Counted from the first letter of the stretch, positions 40,688-49,470 are shown. The stretch is 52,836 bases of DNA from Deltaproteobacteria bacterium (GCA_023954745.1 JAGSHC010000012.1:1-52836), one strand, 5' to 3'. Program-made: numbers and translations. Notes: a model not told the origin generated them from the letters alone.

Positions 40688-41815
40688 TCAGGCTTTGCGG
40701 CCCCACGTCCACCAGGCCGCCAGCCCCACGATGGCACCCCCGAGGTGCGCGAGGTAGGCCACCCCACCCCCGCCGGTCGCCATGCCCGCGAATGAACCCA
40801 GCAGTTGCATGCCCACCCAGAACGCCATGTAGACGACGGCGGGCAGCGTGAACCACCGGAACCAGATGACCAGGCCCAGCCGCGCCTGCGGGAAGCGCGC
40901 CCCGTACAGGATCATCACCCCGGAGATTCCTCCGCTCGCGCCCACCAGCGGAATCGACGAGGACGGGTCGGCCAGCATGTGCAGCAGCGTGCCGGCGAAC
41001 GCCGCCCCCGCGAGCACCGCCGCGAAGCGCTTGCTGCCGAGGAAGTCCTCGACGTTGTCTCCGAAGATCAGAAGGAACCACAGGTTCCCCAGCAGATGCA
41101 GCACACCGCCGTGGAGGAGGAACGAGGTCACCCAGGTGACGCCGCCCTTTCGGAAGGGCTCTGCCGGCACGAAGGCCCAGCCCTCGATGGCCGTCCCCAG
41201 GTCCCCGAACGTGAACAGCGCCACCACCACCAGCAAGACGCCCACGGTCCACGTCACCACCGGCGCGCGACTCACCGCGGGCGGATTCACCTCCACCGGC
41301 GCGAACATCGCCAGCAGGTACTTCCAGCCCGTCACGTCCTCGTAGTCGCCCGCATCACGCTGAATCCGGTCGAGGGTGTATGCGAGCTCGGCGTCCAGCA
41401 TGGGAGGCGGGCTGTCGGGACGGGGCGACTGCACGCGGATCGGCGCTGGGGGACCGCGCTTCAACCCCACGGGCTGGAGCGGGAGCTGCTCGAGCTCGTC
41501 GGCGTCGAAGAACACCACGTGACACGAAGTGCAGACATCGATGTCCACCAACGCGGGCTCCCCGACGGGGCTCTCCTCGGGCGACAACAACAGCGTGACC
41601 TCCCGCATCGCCCGGCGGCACGACGGGCAGTCCCGCCCGGGGTGGGCTCGACCGGCGCGCGCGTCCTGCCAGAGCCGGGACAACGGACCCTTCTCCAACG
41701 ACTGCTGAAGAAAGGCGAGGGTCCCCATGCGGGCGGAGCATCGGCGGCACATCCAGAAGGACCCGTCGGGTCCCTTGGTGCGGCTCATGGTGGCTTCGCA
41801 GCTGGCGCAGATCAC
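40688..41815 (-). CDS. Rhomboid family intramembrane serine protease with zinc-ribbon N-terminus
   Basis: A GTG start opens a 375-residue protein. Residues ~3-30 hold CASC and CRRC, and residues ~63-100 hold CPSC and CTSC, two zinc-ribbon-like units that may bind metal or act as redox sensors. The rhomboid domain (~residues 160-370) has GNLWFLLIFGDNVEDFLG and the catalytic GASGGISG with the nucleophilic Ser, plus AHLGGAIVG holding the His partner. About six to seven spans are seen. It cleaves membrane proteins in or near the lipid bilayer. It is divergent from a two-component response regulator gene. Confidence 0.88.
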   Translation of the reverse strand: MICASCEATMSRTKGPDGSFWMCRRCSARMGTLAFLQQSLEKGPLSRLWQDARAGRAHPGRDCPSCRRAMREVTLLLSPEESPVGEPALVDIDVCTSCHVVFFDADELEQLPLQPVGLKRGPPAPIRVQSPRPDSPPPMLDAELAYTLDRIQRDAGDYEDVTGWKYLLAMFAPVEVNPPAVSRAPVVTWTVGVLLVVVALFTFGDLGTAIEGWAFVPAEPFRKGGVTWVTSFLLHGGVLHLLGNLWFLLIFGDNVEDFLGSKRFAAVLAGAAFAGTLLHMLADPSSSIPLVGASGGISGVMILYGARFPQARLGLVIWFRWFTLPAVVYMAFWVGMQLLGSFAGMATGGGGVAYLAHLGGAIVGLAAWWTWGRKA

Positions 41816-41875
41816 GTGCTTCCTCGGGTCATCGGAGGGAGCCTACGTGCTCGGCGTGAGCCCCTTGCATCCCCG

Positions 41876-41892
41876 GGTTACGAAACGGTTAC
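41876..41892 (+). promoter_or_regulatory. GGTTAC direct repeat, likely response-regulator site
   Basis: GGTTAC occurs at 41876-41881 and 41887-41892, an 11-bp period as in PhoB/OmpR-type binding boxes. CTTGCA copies lie at 41864-41869 and 41892-41897 on either side. The pair sits 36 bp upstream of the response-regulator start, fitting autoregulation. Confidence 0.5.
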
Positions 41893-41927
41893 TTGCAAGG
41901 GACGTGGCCGCTCCGCACCCTGGAAGC

Positions 41928-42620
41928 ATGGACGCGAAGCCTCCGATTCTCGTGGTTGAAGATGAAACCGCCATCCGTGTGGGCCTGTGCGACGTGCTCG
42001 CCTACCACGGGTTCGCGCCGACGGGCGTCGACAACGGCGACGACGGCCTCGCCGAAGCCCTGTCTGGGCGGTACCGCCTGCTGGTGCTCGACGTGATGCT
42101 CCCCGGTGTCGATGGCTTCACCATCGCGCGCACCGTGCGGGACAAGCTGCCCAAGCAGGCCATCCTCATGCTCACGGCCAAGGGCGCCGAGTCCGACGTG
42201 CTCGAGGGGTTCAACTCCGGGGCCGACGACTACGTCAGCAAGCCCTTCTCCGTGCCTCAGCTCGTCGCCCGCGTCCAAGCGCTGGTGCGGCGGGCGGCCC
42301 CGGAGTCGCGGCGTCAGTTCCAGCTCGGCAGCCTCGACGTCAACGCCGACACCCTGGTCGCATCGAAGGGCGGCGCCCTCGAAGAGCTCTCCCCCCGAGA
42401 CATCGAGGTCCTGGCGTACTTCTCGGCATCGCCAGGCAAGGTCATCAGCCGTGAGGACCTGCTGCGGGATGTGTGGGGCTACGCCCGCGCCGAGGCCCTG
42501 GAGACCCGCTGCGTGGACATGCACATCGCCAAGCTGCGCAAGAAGCTCGTGCCCCTCGGGGCCGGGGGCGACTCCCTCATCGAGACCGTCCGAGGAGCCG
42601 GCTACCGCGTCCGGGTCTGA
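41928..42620 (+). CDS. OmpR/PhoB-family response regulator
   Basis: The 230-residue protein has a complete receiver domain: acidic pair Glu11-Asp12, phospho-acceptor Asp55 (LVLDVMLPGVDGF), Thr83 and Lys105. The C-terminal winged helix ends DMHIAKLRKKLVPLG, SLIETVRGAGYRVRV, the OmpR-type DNA-binding domain. The ATG at 41928 was chosen because it begins the receiver; the frame is open further upstream but would cross the divergent rhomboid gene. The cognate kinase gene starts 19 bp downstream. A GGTTAC direct repeat upstream could be its own binding site. Confidence 0.93.
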   Translation: MDAKPPILVVEDETAIRVGLCDVLAYHGFAPTGVDNGDDGLAEALSGRYRLLVLDVMLPGVDGFTIARTVRDKLPKQAILMLTAKGAESDVLEGFNSGADDYVSKPFSVPQLVARVQALVRRAAPESRRQFQLGSLDVNADTLVASKGGALEELSPRDIEVLAYFSASPGKVISREDLLRDVWGYARAEALETRCVDMHIAKLRKKLVPLGAGGDSLIETVRGAGYRVRV

Positions 42621-42638
42621 CCCGACGCCCGCCCCGTC

Positions 42639-45362
42639 ATGCGCCGCATCGGCATCCTCGTTGCCATCCTCAGTGTGCTGCTCCTGGCAGGCCTGGGCAT
42701 GCTGGTGGCGCGCGCCCTGGAGAGCGTCGAGCGCGAGCGCGCCATGCGACACGAAGTCCTCGCCGAGCGCGTGTTCGACGAGCTCGAGGAACAGCTCACC
42801 GAGCTCACCGAGCGCGAGGAAGCCCGGCCGTTCCTCCAGTACCGCTTTTTCTACGTGCCCGAGGGTCAGGTCGGGGCGAACCCGGCGCTGTCTCGCTCGC
42901 CGTTGTCCAACGTGCCCGAAGACGACTGGCTGCTCGGATGGTTCCAGCTCGATCCCGGCGGGGGGGTCACCACACCCCTCGAGCCCGACGACGACGGCCT
43001 CGCCAGCTCCATCGGCTGGGCCCGCGACCTCGCGCTGGAGACCCGCATCGCGCGACTTCGCGAGGTGGCACGCACGCTGCCCGTCCAGGCCGAGGACCGC
43101 CGCCTCGTGGCAGGGGCCGACATCGTCATCGACGAGAAGACGGCGGAGCCTCCCAAGGAGCGCAGCCTCTCCACCAAGACGCCCGCCCCGACCTCCGAGC
43201 CCGCTCCCGCCCCTCCACCTCCCCCGTCGAAGCCAGCCACCACCATCGACAAGACCACCGAGGACGGCCTCGCGGATGCGCGCACCGAGACAGGCCGGAA
43301 GAGCGGCCTGCGGGTGGCAAAGAAGGAGTCCGCTCCCGCCCCTCAGCAGAGCGCGGACCCGTACGGAATCGGATCGCTCAACAAGGGAGCCACGCGCCGC
43401 GCCGACCGACAGCAGCGCGTCACCAAGAGCAACGTCGAGAACGTGCGCAGCTACCAGTTCCCCGAGGGGAACGAGGCGATTCTGCGTGGCGACCAGGGTC
43501 TGCCGGAGGTCGCCTTCGACGCCGAGAGTGGCGACGCGGTGGTGCAGGTCGCCGACGAAGCCGCGAAGGACCAGTGGACGGTCGCCGACGGCGCCGCCTT
43601 CGCAGAGGAGGAGGAGGCCGCGGAGCGCGAGGACTCGGGCGGCTTCGCAGACCTCGACGAGCTCGACGAGGCGGTGGACGACGCTGCGGACGAGAGCCGC
43701 GAGGCTACGGTGGACTCCGTGCAGTCCGAGGTCGCCTACGCCCCGGAGAAGAAGCGCAAGGCGAAGCAGGCCCGCCGACGGAACCGTGCCGTCCCCCCGC
43801 CGGCCATCGGCGCCCGAGCCAAGAGGCAGGCAGCTCAGGGGCCCCAGGCCGCGAGCCCGGAGCCAGAGCCCGCGGCCGAGCCGGTGGCCGATGCCCCAAC
43901 CCTCGACGCTCCCGCCCCAGAGGTCACAGAGCAGCTGCCGGACCAGGACGACGACGGCCTCGACGAGCTCCGGGTGCAGGAGGCCCAGCCCCAGGACCGC
44001 CTCGGGGCAGCAGCGACCGGCGAAGCCTCCGCACTCTCGGTCGGAGCGGAGGCCGGAGGGGTGGCCTACCGCGCCACCGGCGGCCTGGTGGACAACGCCT
44101 CCGTGGCCGGCAAGGCCGACGCCGACCCCAACTCCCAGCGCGAAGCTCAGAAGGCCCAGCAGCAGAACCAGCCACGGCGAGCTCCGACATCCCGCAGCAC
44201 GAGTACGGCGGTCGTCGCCCCACCCATCGAGGACGCAGGCGACCGCGAGGTCGACGTGGAGATCTCCCCGTTCCGGGGGCACCGCGTGGACGACGACACC
44301 ATGGTGCTGTTCCGCACGGTACGCATCGGCGAGGTGGTCTACGTGCAGGGGCTCGCCCTGCTGCTCCCCAAGCTGGTCCGGTGGCTCGAGGAGGAGGCTC
44401 TCGCCGGCAGCGAGGTCGAGTCGCTGCTGCAGCTCGCCTGGAACGGAGGCGCTCCCGCCTCGTTGCGCGCGGCCCCCGACTTCACCTTCGCCCACACGTT
44501 CGCCGACCCCTTCGCTGGGCTGAGCGTGACCTCCTACCTCACCGCCCTCCCGGAGCAGCGCGGCTCGGGCCGCACCTGGATTCTCCAGCTCACCGCCCTG
44601 CTCGTGATCGTCGGGCTGCTGGGGATCATCGCGCTGTGGCGCATGGTGTCGGTCGTGGTGCACTTCGCAGAGCGGCGCAGCAACTTCGTGGCCGCGGTGT
44701 CTCACGAGCTGAAGACGCCGTTGACCGCGATCCGGATGTACGCAGAGATGCTTCGCGACGGGTACGTCCTCAACGAAGAGAAGCGCAGCGAGTACTACGA
44801 GACGATGGCGGCCGAGTCCGAGCGTCTCTCGCGGCTGATCCAGAACGTCCTCGAGCTCTCACGGCTGGAGAAGGGCGCGAGCGCGGGGAGCGAGATCATC
44901 ACCGGCGACGTGCGACCCGTGCTCGAAGAGGCCGTGCGGGTACTGGAGCGGCACGCCCGGGAGCGGGGCTTCTCCATCGTGCTTCACCTCCCCGACGACC
45001 TGCCCGCCGTGCGCTACGAGCGGGACGGCTTGCTCCAGGTGCTGATCAACCTCGTCGACAACGGCATCAAGTTCAGCAAGGCATCGGGCGCCAAGGAGGT
45101 GGAGATCGAGGCCATCCCCAAGGGCGGCGGCGTCGTACTCCAGATTCGCGACCACGGCCCTGGAGTCCCCACTCGCCAGCTGAATCGGATCTTTCAGCCC
45201 TTCTATCGAGGCGAGCGCGAGTTGACCCGGCGCACCAAGGGCACCGGAATCGGTCTCGCCCTGGTGAAGGGGATCGTCGATCGCATGGGGGGCAACGTGA
45301 GCGCCCGGAACCACCCCGATGGCGGGTTCGAGGTCCGAGTCTCCCTCAGCGCGGCCGCCTGA
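42639..45362 (+). CDS. Histidine kinase with very large disordered extracytoplasmic sensor region
   Basis: The 907-residue protein has membrane spans at ~5-27 and ~646-668, which enclose about 620 extracytoplasmic residues. The flanks of that region look folded: up to ~165 (ERVFDELEEQL, RPFLQYRFFYVPEGQ, LLGWFQLDP) and ~530-640 (MVLFRTVRIGEVVYVQGLAL). Between them lie about 365 low-complexity residues rich in Ala, Pro, Glu, Lys and Gln. The kinase core is normal: H-box SHELKTPLTAIR with His689, N-box NLVDNGIKFS, G1 DHGPGV and G2 GTGIGLALVKG. No HAMP domain is evident between the second span and the H-box. Its gene follows the response-regulator gene by 19 bp. Confidence 0.9.
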   Translation: MRRIGILVAILSVLLLAGLGMLVARALESVERERAMRHEVLAERVFDELEEQLTELTEREEARPFLQYRFFYVPEGQVGANPALSRSPLSNVPEDDWLLGWFQLDPGGGVTTPLEPDDDGLASSIGWARDLALETRIARLREVARTLPVQAEDRRLVAGADIVIDEKTAEPPKERSLSTKTPAPTSEPAPAPPPPPSKPATTIDKTTEDGLADARTETGRKSGLRVAKKESAPAPQQSADPYGIGSLNKGATRRADRQQRVTKSNVENVRSYQFPEGNEAILRGDQGLPEVAFDAESGDAVVQVADEAAKDQWTVADGAAFAEEEEAAEREDSGGFADLDELDEAVDDAADESREATVDSVQSEVAYAPEKKRKAKQARRRNRAVPPPAIGARAKRQAAQGPQAASPEPEPAAEPVADAPTLDAPAPEVTEQLPDQDDDGLDELRVQEAQPQDRLGAAATGEASALSVGAEAGGVAYRATGGLVDNASVAGKADADPNSQREAQKAQQQNQPRRAPTSRSTSTAVVAPPIEDAGDREVDVEISPFRGHRVDDDTMVLFRTVRIGEVVYVQGLALLLPKLVRWLEEEALAGSEVESLLQLAWNGGAPASLRAAPDFTFAHTFADPFAGLSVTSYLTALPEQRGSGRTWILQLTALLVIVGLLGIIALWRMVSVVVHFAERRSNFVAAVSHELKTPLTAIRMYAEMLRDGYVLNEEKRSEYYETMAAESERLSRLIQNVLELSRLEKGASAGSEIITGDVRPVLEEAVRVLERHARERGFSIVLHLPDDLPAVRYERDGLLQVLINLVDNGIKFSKASGAKEVEIEAIPKGGGVVLQIRDHGPGVPTRQLNRIFQPFYRGERELTRRTKGTGIGLALVKGIVDRMGGNVSARNHPDGGFEVRVSLSAAA

Positions 45363-45441
45363 CGCCTGACGCCCCCCGTTCTCGCCTTGAGTCGATCGGC
45401 GATCTGACGCTAGGGTTCCGACCCCCGAGGGGAGATGGGGG

Positions 45442-46128
45442 ATGGAGGACCGAGTGGATCTCAAGCTGCTGTTCGACGAGTTCGGAGCCAGCATGGCGCG
45501 TGCCAGGGATCTGGACACGTCCGAGCGCTTGTCGGACTGGAGCGCCGCGGTGAAGACGCGGCTCGTGCGTCTGGGAGACCGCCGCAAGTACGTGCCGTTT
45601 GCCACGGACGACCGCCGCAAGTCTGGCGCGTATCTGTGGGACGTCGCCTGGTGCGTCGAGGACAAGATCCGCCGAGGACAGCCCCCCAGCGGCGCCGGCA
45701 TCCCCAAGCTGCAGTTCCCCCACGCCCCGTATCGGCGCCTCGTGCTCACCGCCGAGGTCGAGTGGGGCCGGCAGGGCCAGCGCTCCGGCACCCAGGTGTA
45801 TCGCCAGAACCTCGAGGAGGTGTTCCGGGACTTCTACAAGCTGATGGACGCCCGCAGTCAGACCAAGGTGATGGTCTACACCACCTGGATGTTCCCGGAT
45901 CAGGGCGGCCTGGACGGGCTCTTCCTCAAGGGCTTCCGGCAGATCCTCCTCGACTACGAGGGCCACCTCCCCCAGGACGCGTACCTCTTCATCGAGTTCG
46001 ATGACCGGTCGCGCACGATCAACGGCTACAGCACCGAAGTGCCCCGCCGTGGCCCGCGCCCGTTCCGCCTCAAGCAGCTCGGCTCCGTCGCCTACCCGCG
46101 CAAGTGGGACCCGAAGCAGAAGTACTGA
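45442..46128 (+). CDS. Unknown protein, possible PD-(D/E)XK-like fold
   Basis: A 228-residue protein without signal peptide or membrane span. YLWDVAWCVEDK, later RRLVLTAEVEWGRQGQ and then VFRDFYKLMDARSQTKVMVY resemble, in spacing and in the Asp/Glu-x-Glu arrangement, small PD-(D/E)XK-nuclease-like proteins, but this is weak. The C-terminus is basic (RRGPRPFRLKQLG, YPRKWDPKQKY). It begins 79 bp after the histidine kinase and is followed by the M48 peptidase gene 122 bp on. Role unknown. Confidence 0.6.
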   Translation: MEDRVDLKLLFDEFGASMARARDLDTSERLSDWSAAVKTRLVRLGDRRKYVPFATDDRRKSGAYLWDVAWCVEDKIRRGQPPSGAGIPKLQFPHAPYRRLVLTAEVEWGRQGQRSGTQVYRQNLEEVFRDFYKLMDARSQTKVMVYTTWMFPDQGGLDGLFLKGFRQILLDYEGHLPQDAYLFIEFDDRSRTINGYSTEVPRRGPRPFRLKQLGSVAYPRKWDPKQKY

Positions 46129-46250
46129 GCTGAGCTCGCTCTGACCCGTCAGGGGACGTGTTCCGGGGCATCTGCTGCAATGGTGGGGTGTTCCTGTGCG
46201 TATGCACCAGCGGCTGTGCTGGCGCCGAGCCCCGCGGTCCTGGAGGTTCC

Positions 46251-47315
46251 ATGGCGAAGAAGAAGACTCCCCCGACCCCCGAGCGCGTGCGCTTTCCCGG
46301 CCTGTCCCCCCGGGCCTACGAACACCCCTCGGACCGCGCCGCCCTGGTGGCGCTGCGCAAGGTCCCCGGCTTCGACTTCGCGGTGCGCAAGCTCTTCGGC
46401 TTCATCGGTGACCGGTCACTTCGGCTCGCGACGCTCGCGTCGGCGGTGCGGGTCAGCCCCACGCAGTTCCCCAAGGTGCACACCAAGTACCTCGAGGCGT
46501 GCGCCATCCTCGACATCGTCGACCCGCCCGAGCTCTTCATCGCCCAAACCCCCATCGTCAACGCGGGAGCGGTGGGGATCGACGAGCCATTCATCGTCAT
46601 CAACAGCGGCACCGTCATGCTGATGGACGAGGACGAGCTCCAGTTCATCCTCGCCCACGAGTTGGGGCACGTGCTGTCAGAGCACGTGCTCTACAAGACG
46701 ATGATTCGATTGATGCTGCGCATGACGATCATCGCGATGGCCGTGCCCCTCGGTGGCGCTGCGCTCTTCGCGATTCTTGCGGCGCTCCTCGAGTGGGACC
46801 GCAAGTCGGAACTCAGCGCCGACCGCGCGGGCCTTCTCGTGGTCCAGGACCCCGCCGTCGCCTACCGAGCCCACATGAAGCTGGCCGGTGGCGGGCAGAT
46901 GCCGGAGATGTCCGTCGACGAGTTCCTCGCCCAGGCCGAGGAGTACCGCGAGGGCGGCACCGTGGCGGACGGCGTAGTGAAGCTGCTCAACCTCATCGGT
47001 CGCACTCACCCGTTCCCGGTCCTGCGTCTCCACGAGTTGAAAGCGTGGGCCGAGGGCGACGCCTACCAGGAGCTCATGAAGGGCGAGTACCCCCGCCGCC
47101 ACGAGGATCCCGAGACGTCGCTGTACAGCGAGATCATGAGAGGCGGCGCCCAGTACAAGGATGACTTCGAGAAGTCGCCTGACCCGCTGTTCGGCTTCGT
47201 CAAGGACCTGCGGCGCGAGGTGGTGGGGGGAGCCCAGTCCGTCGCGAGCTTCATTCGCAACAAGCGAGGGGGCGGCGACGCCGACGCGGCCAACGAGCCG
47301 GCGCCCGACGCCTGA
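46251..47315 (+). CDS. M48-type membrane metallopeptidase
   Basis: An ATG at 46251 follows GGAGG at the right distance; an earlier start at 46158 would add Cys-rich residues with no support. The zinc motif is HELGH (His136, His140), with the third ligand Glu187 in SELSADRAG, as in M48 peptidases. Near VPLGGAALFAILAALLEW is a hydrophobic span just after the active site. The N-terminal ~110 residues are soluble and Arg/Lys-rich. Its relatives such as HtpX degrade faulty inner-membrane proteins. The gene ends at the stop of the convergent SDR gene. Confidence 0.88.
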   Translation: MAKKKTPPTPERVRFPGLSPRAYEHPSDRAALVALRKVPGFDFAVRKLFGFIGDRSLRLATLASAVRVSPTQFPKVHTKYLEACAILDIVDPPELFIAQTPIVNAGAVGIDEPFIVINSGTVMLMDEDELQFILAHELGHVLSEHVLYKTMIRLMLRMTIIAMAVPLGGAALFAILAALLEWDRKSELSADRAGLLVVQDPAVAYRAHMKLAGGGQMPEMSVDEFLAQAEEYREGGTVADGVVKLLNLIGRTHPFPVLRLHELKAWAEGDAYQELMKGEYPRRHEDPETSLYSEIMRGGAQYKDDFEKSPDPLFGFVKDLRREVVGGAQSVASFIRNKRGGGDADAANEPAPDA

Positions 47316-47978
47316 TCAGCGTCCGTAGGCGGGAATCAGCGCTCCACGCACCGCGCGGCTCGCGTCATCGAGCAGGAACACGATGAGCGCGGCGAGGGCG
47401 TCGGTGGAGACCCAGTCCGACGTGTCCGCATCGGGCATCGCCTTGCGGTTCGCCGGGGTATCGATGATGGACGGCATCACGCAATTTGCGCGAATACCCT
47501 CAGCGTCGAGGCTCTCGGTGATGCGATGGACCGCGCTCTTCGCCGCGGCGTAGGCGCTCATGGCTCCGGCGCCCGTGAGACCGTTCCGAGCGCCGATGGT
47601 CACCACGGATCCGCCGCCGCGCTCCTGCATCCCGGGGACCAGGGCAGCGAGGGTGTGACGAAGAGTCGTCACGTTCATGTCCTGCATCCACTCCCAGTCG
47701 TCGGTGAGCTCGTGCGCCTCCGAGCCCATGGTGAAGCCCCCGGCGATGGCGGCCACCCCGTCCGCCTCGAAGTCGGCGAGCGACTCCTGGGCACTGAGAC
47801 CGTCGAGCAAGTCGATGCGACGCACCGTCACGCCAGGGCCGGCGAGACTCGCGAGGCGGGACTCGTTCATGTCGACGGCCACCACGCGGGCTCCCGCCGC
47901 GACGACGGCTCCCACGACGGCCTTGCCCAGAGCTCCGGCTGCGCCGGTCACCACGATCGTTCGTCCTGTCAGGGTCAT
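47316..47978 (-). CDS. Short-chain dehydrogenase/reductase
   Basis: The N-terminal cofactor motif TGAAGALGKAV and the active-site YAAAK with Ser preceding are clear for a classical SDR. The second-strand end is VDMNESRL, which favours NAD(H) because of the Asp. The length of 220 residues is a little short but includes a normal end (SRAVRGALIPAYGR). Substrate unknown. Its stop meets that of the M48 gene, and the small L7/L12-like gene lies 49 bp upstream on the same strand. Confidence 0.9.
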   Translation of the reverse strand: MTLTGRTIVVTGAAGALGKAVVGAVVAAGARVVAVDMNESRLASLAGPGVTVRRIDLLDGLSAQESLADFEADGVAAIAGGFTMGSEAHELTDDWEWMQDMNVTTLRHTLAALVPGMQERGGGSVVTIGARNGLTGAGAMSAYAAAKSAVHRITESLDAEGIRANCVMPSIIDTPANRKAMPDADTSDWVSTDALAALIVFLLDDASRAVRGALIPAYGR

Positions 47979-48027
47979 GTGTGCCTCCGGGTCGCACCTT
48001 AGCTACCCAGGCACCCTCAGCGGGGGC

Positions 48028-48366
48028 TCAGGACCCGTTCATCAGCCAGACGGTGATCGCCGCAACGACGATGCCGAGGAAAACGACTCCCCCGAGGGAC
48101 ATGCCCTCCTCCGTGGGCGGGGACGGCAGGTCGTGGGCCGGCTCGGCCTGCGGTGGTTCCGGCCAGGGACTTGCGCCTGACTGCACCGGCGCGCTCCCCT
48201 CGGCGGTGGCACCGGGCTCCGCGGAGCCGGACGCTGCGATGGCCATGACCGCCGCGGCAGAGGTCTTCAGACCCGCCCCGGTTTGCTCGCGGTAGACCTT
48301 GATGGCACCGAGCAGGTCGCCTTGCTCCATCCGGCTGCGAATCTCATCGTCGAACGCGTTGGCCAT
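48028..48366 (-). CDS. Small anchored protein with L7/L12 C-terminal-like motif
   Basis: The first ~40 residues hold GDLLGAIKVYREQTGAGLKT, which matches the AIKxxRxxTGxGLKEAK motif of the ribosomal protein L7/L12 C-terminal domain, the surface that binds translation factors. A Pro/Ala-rich linker follows, then a C-terminal hydrophobic span (GGVVFLGIVVAAITVWLMNG) that would anchor it in the membrane. The protein has 112 residues and no signal peptide, so its N-terminus would face the cytoplasm. Proteins of this combination are known from various bacteria but are not characterised. Confidence 0.65.
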   Translation of the reverse strand: MANAFDDEIRSRMEQGDLLGAIKVYREQTGAGLKTSAAAVMAIAASGSAEPGATAEGSAPVQSGASPWPEPPQAEPAHDLPSPPTEEGMSLGGVVFLGIVVAAITVWLMNGS

Positions 48367-48397
48367 GGACCCATGATAGGCCGAGCGAGGAATCGGA

Positions 48398-49390
48398 TCA
48401 GGAGACCTTCGCCAGCCGCAGCGCCGGCTGAATCGCCACCATCACCTCGCCGTGCACCCCAGCCTCGAGGGCCGCGTGCGCCTCACCGATGCGAGACAGA
48501 GGGAACGTCTGGGCGACGGTGGGCCGAACCGAGCCAGCGGCGAGCAGTTCCGCGAGGTCGGAGAGGAGCTGCTGGCTTCCCATCGCCACTCCCGCCTTGG
48601 CCTTCGGCCCTGACGAGAGCGAGGAGATCAGTCCCTGCATCAGGGTGCGCAGCTCCATGTACAGCGTCACGTAGCGACCTCCGTCGCTGAGACACGTGCG
48701 CGCGGCGCTGAAGCCGGCGCCCGTCACGGTATCGAACACCACGTCCCAGGTGGCCCCGGTCTGGGTGTAGTCGGTGGTCTTGTAGTCGATGACGTCTCGC
48801 GCTCCGAGGTCGCGGACCAGGTCGGCATCGCGTCCGCCGCAGACGGCGGTGACCGTGGCACCGAGGTGCTTTGCGATCTGGACTCCGTAGCGCCCGACTC
48901 CCCCGGCGGCACCTACCACCAGCACGCGCTCCCCGGGCTGCACCTTGGCGATGTCCCGCAGGAAGACGAGGGCGGTCACCGCCCCGTACGGAGTCGCGGC
49001 GGCAGCCTGGGTGTCGATGCCCTCGGGAATGTGGGCCACCGCAGAGCCGGCATCCACAGCAAGGAGCTCTGCATGGGCACCGTTGTCGCAGCTCCCGAAG
49101 ACGCGGTCTCCGACGGCGAATCGGGTGACTCCCTCACCGAGCTCCACCACGCGGCCGGCGAACATCGTGCCCGGCACGGGATAGCGAGGAGCGAAGACCC
49201 CAAACATGAGGCGACCAATGACTGCGCCGATGCCAGGGAAGTCGGCGGCCCGCAGGCGGCGGTCGCCGTGGGTGACGGGGCTGGCGTGCACCTCGATGAG
49301 AATCTGACCCTTGCCGACCGAGGGGCGCTCGACCTCCTGAACCTTGAGGACGCTGGGGGGACCGTAGTTGCTCTGGGATGCTGCCTTCAT
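48398..49390 (-). CDS. Medium-chain NAD(P)-dependent oxidoreductase (quinone reductase-like)
   Basis: A 330-residue MDR protein. The N-terminal GroES-like domain begins MKAASQSNYGPPSVLKVQEV and has SPVTHGDRRLR and VGDRVFGSCDNGAHAEL; there are no zinc-ligand Cys of the alcohol dehydrogenase type, so the zinc-free quinone oxidoreductase group is likely. The Rossmann part has VLVVGAAGGVGRYGVQIAKH. The end carries FPLSRIGEAHAALEAG, typical of the group. It is divergent from a LysR-type gene with a 118-bp gap holding a short palindrome, a classic regulator/target pair. Confidence 0.88.
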   Translation of the reverse strand: MKAASQSNYGPPSVLKVQEVERPSVGKGQILIEVHASPVTHGDRRLRAADFPGIGAVIGRLMFGVFAPRYPVPGTMFAGRVVELGEGVTRFAVGDRVFGSCDNGAHAELLAVDAGSAVAHIPEGIDTQAAAATPYGAVTALVFLRDIAKVQPGERVLVVGAAGGVGRYGVQIAKHLGATVTAVCGGRDADLVRDLGARDVIDYKTTDYTQTGATWDVVFDTVTGAGFSAARTCLSDGGRYVTLYMELRTLMQGLISSLSSGPKAKAGVAMGSQQLLSDLAELLAAGSVRPTVAQTFPLSRIGEAHAALEAGVHGEVMVAIQPALRLAKVS

Positions 49391-49455
49391 GGGGTGTACC
49401 TCGTGCCTGGAGTGATGGACGACCGGTTGGCCGCCGACACAGACGTTCTACCCAT

Positions 49456-49470
49456 ACGAATGTGTTTCGT
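49456..49470. promoter_or_regulatory. ACGAA-N5-TTCGT palindrome, likely LysR-type operator
   Basis: Perfect arms ACGAA (49456-49460) and TTCGT (49466-49470) flank TGTGT. The site lies between the divergent oxidoreductase and LysR genes. The surrounding 30 bp are unusually AT-rich for this window, as expected for a promoter. Confidence 0.5.

Noticed and set aside
40688-41815. Rhomboid as the sortase for the MYXO-CTERM-like tails
   Set aside because: Rhombosortases act on GlyGly-CTERM tails; MYXO-CTERM processing is attributed to CPBP-family myxosortase, and no such gene is seen here.
41889-44705. 938-codon leftward open frame opposite the regulator and kinase genes
   Set aside because: The rightward genes have complete two-component motifs; the leftward frame has none.
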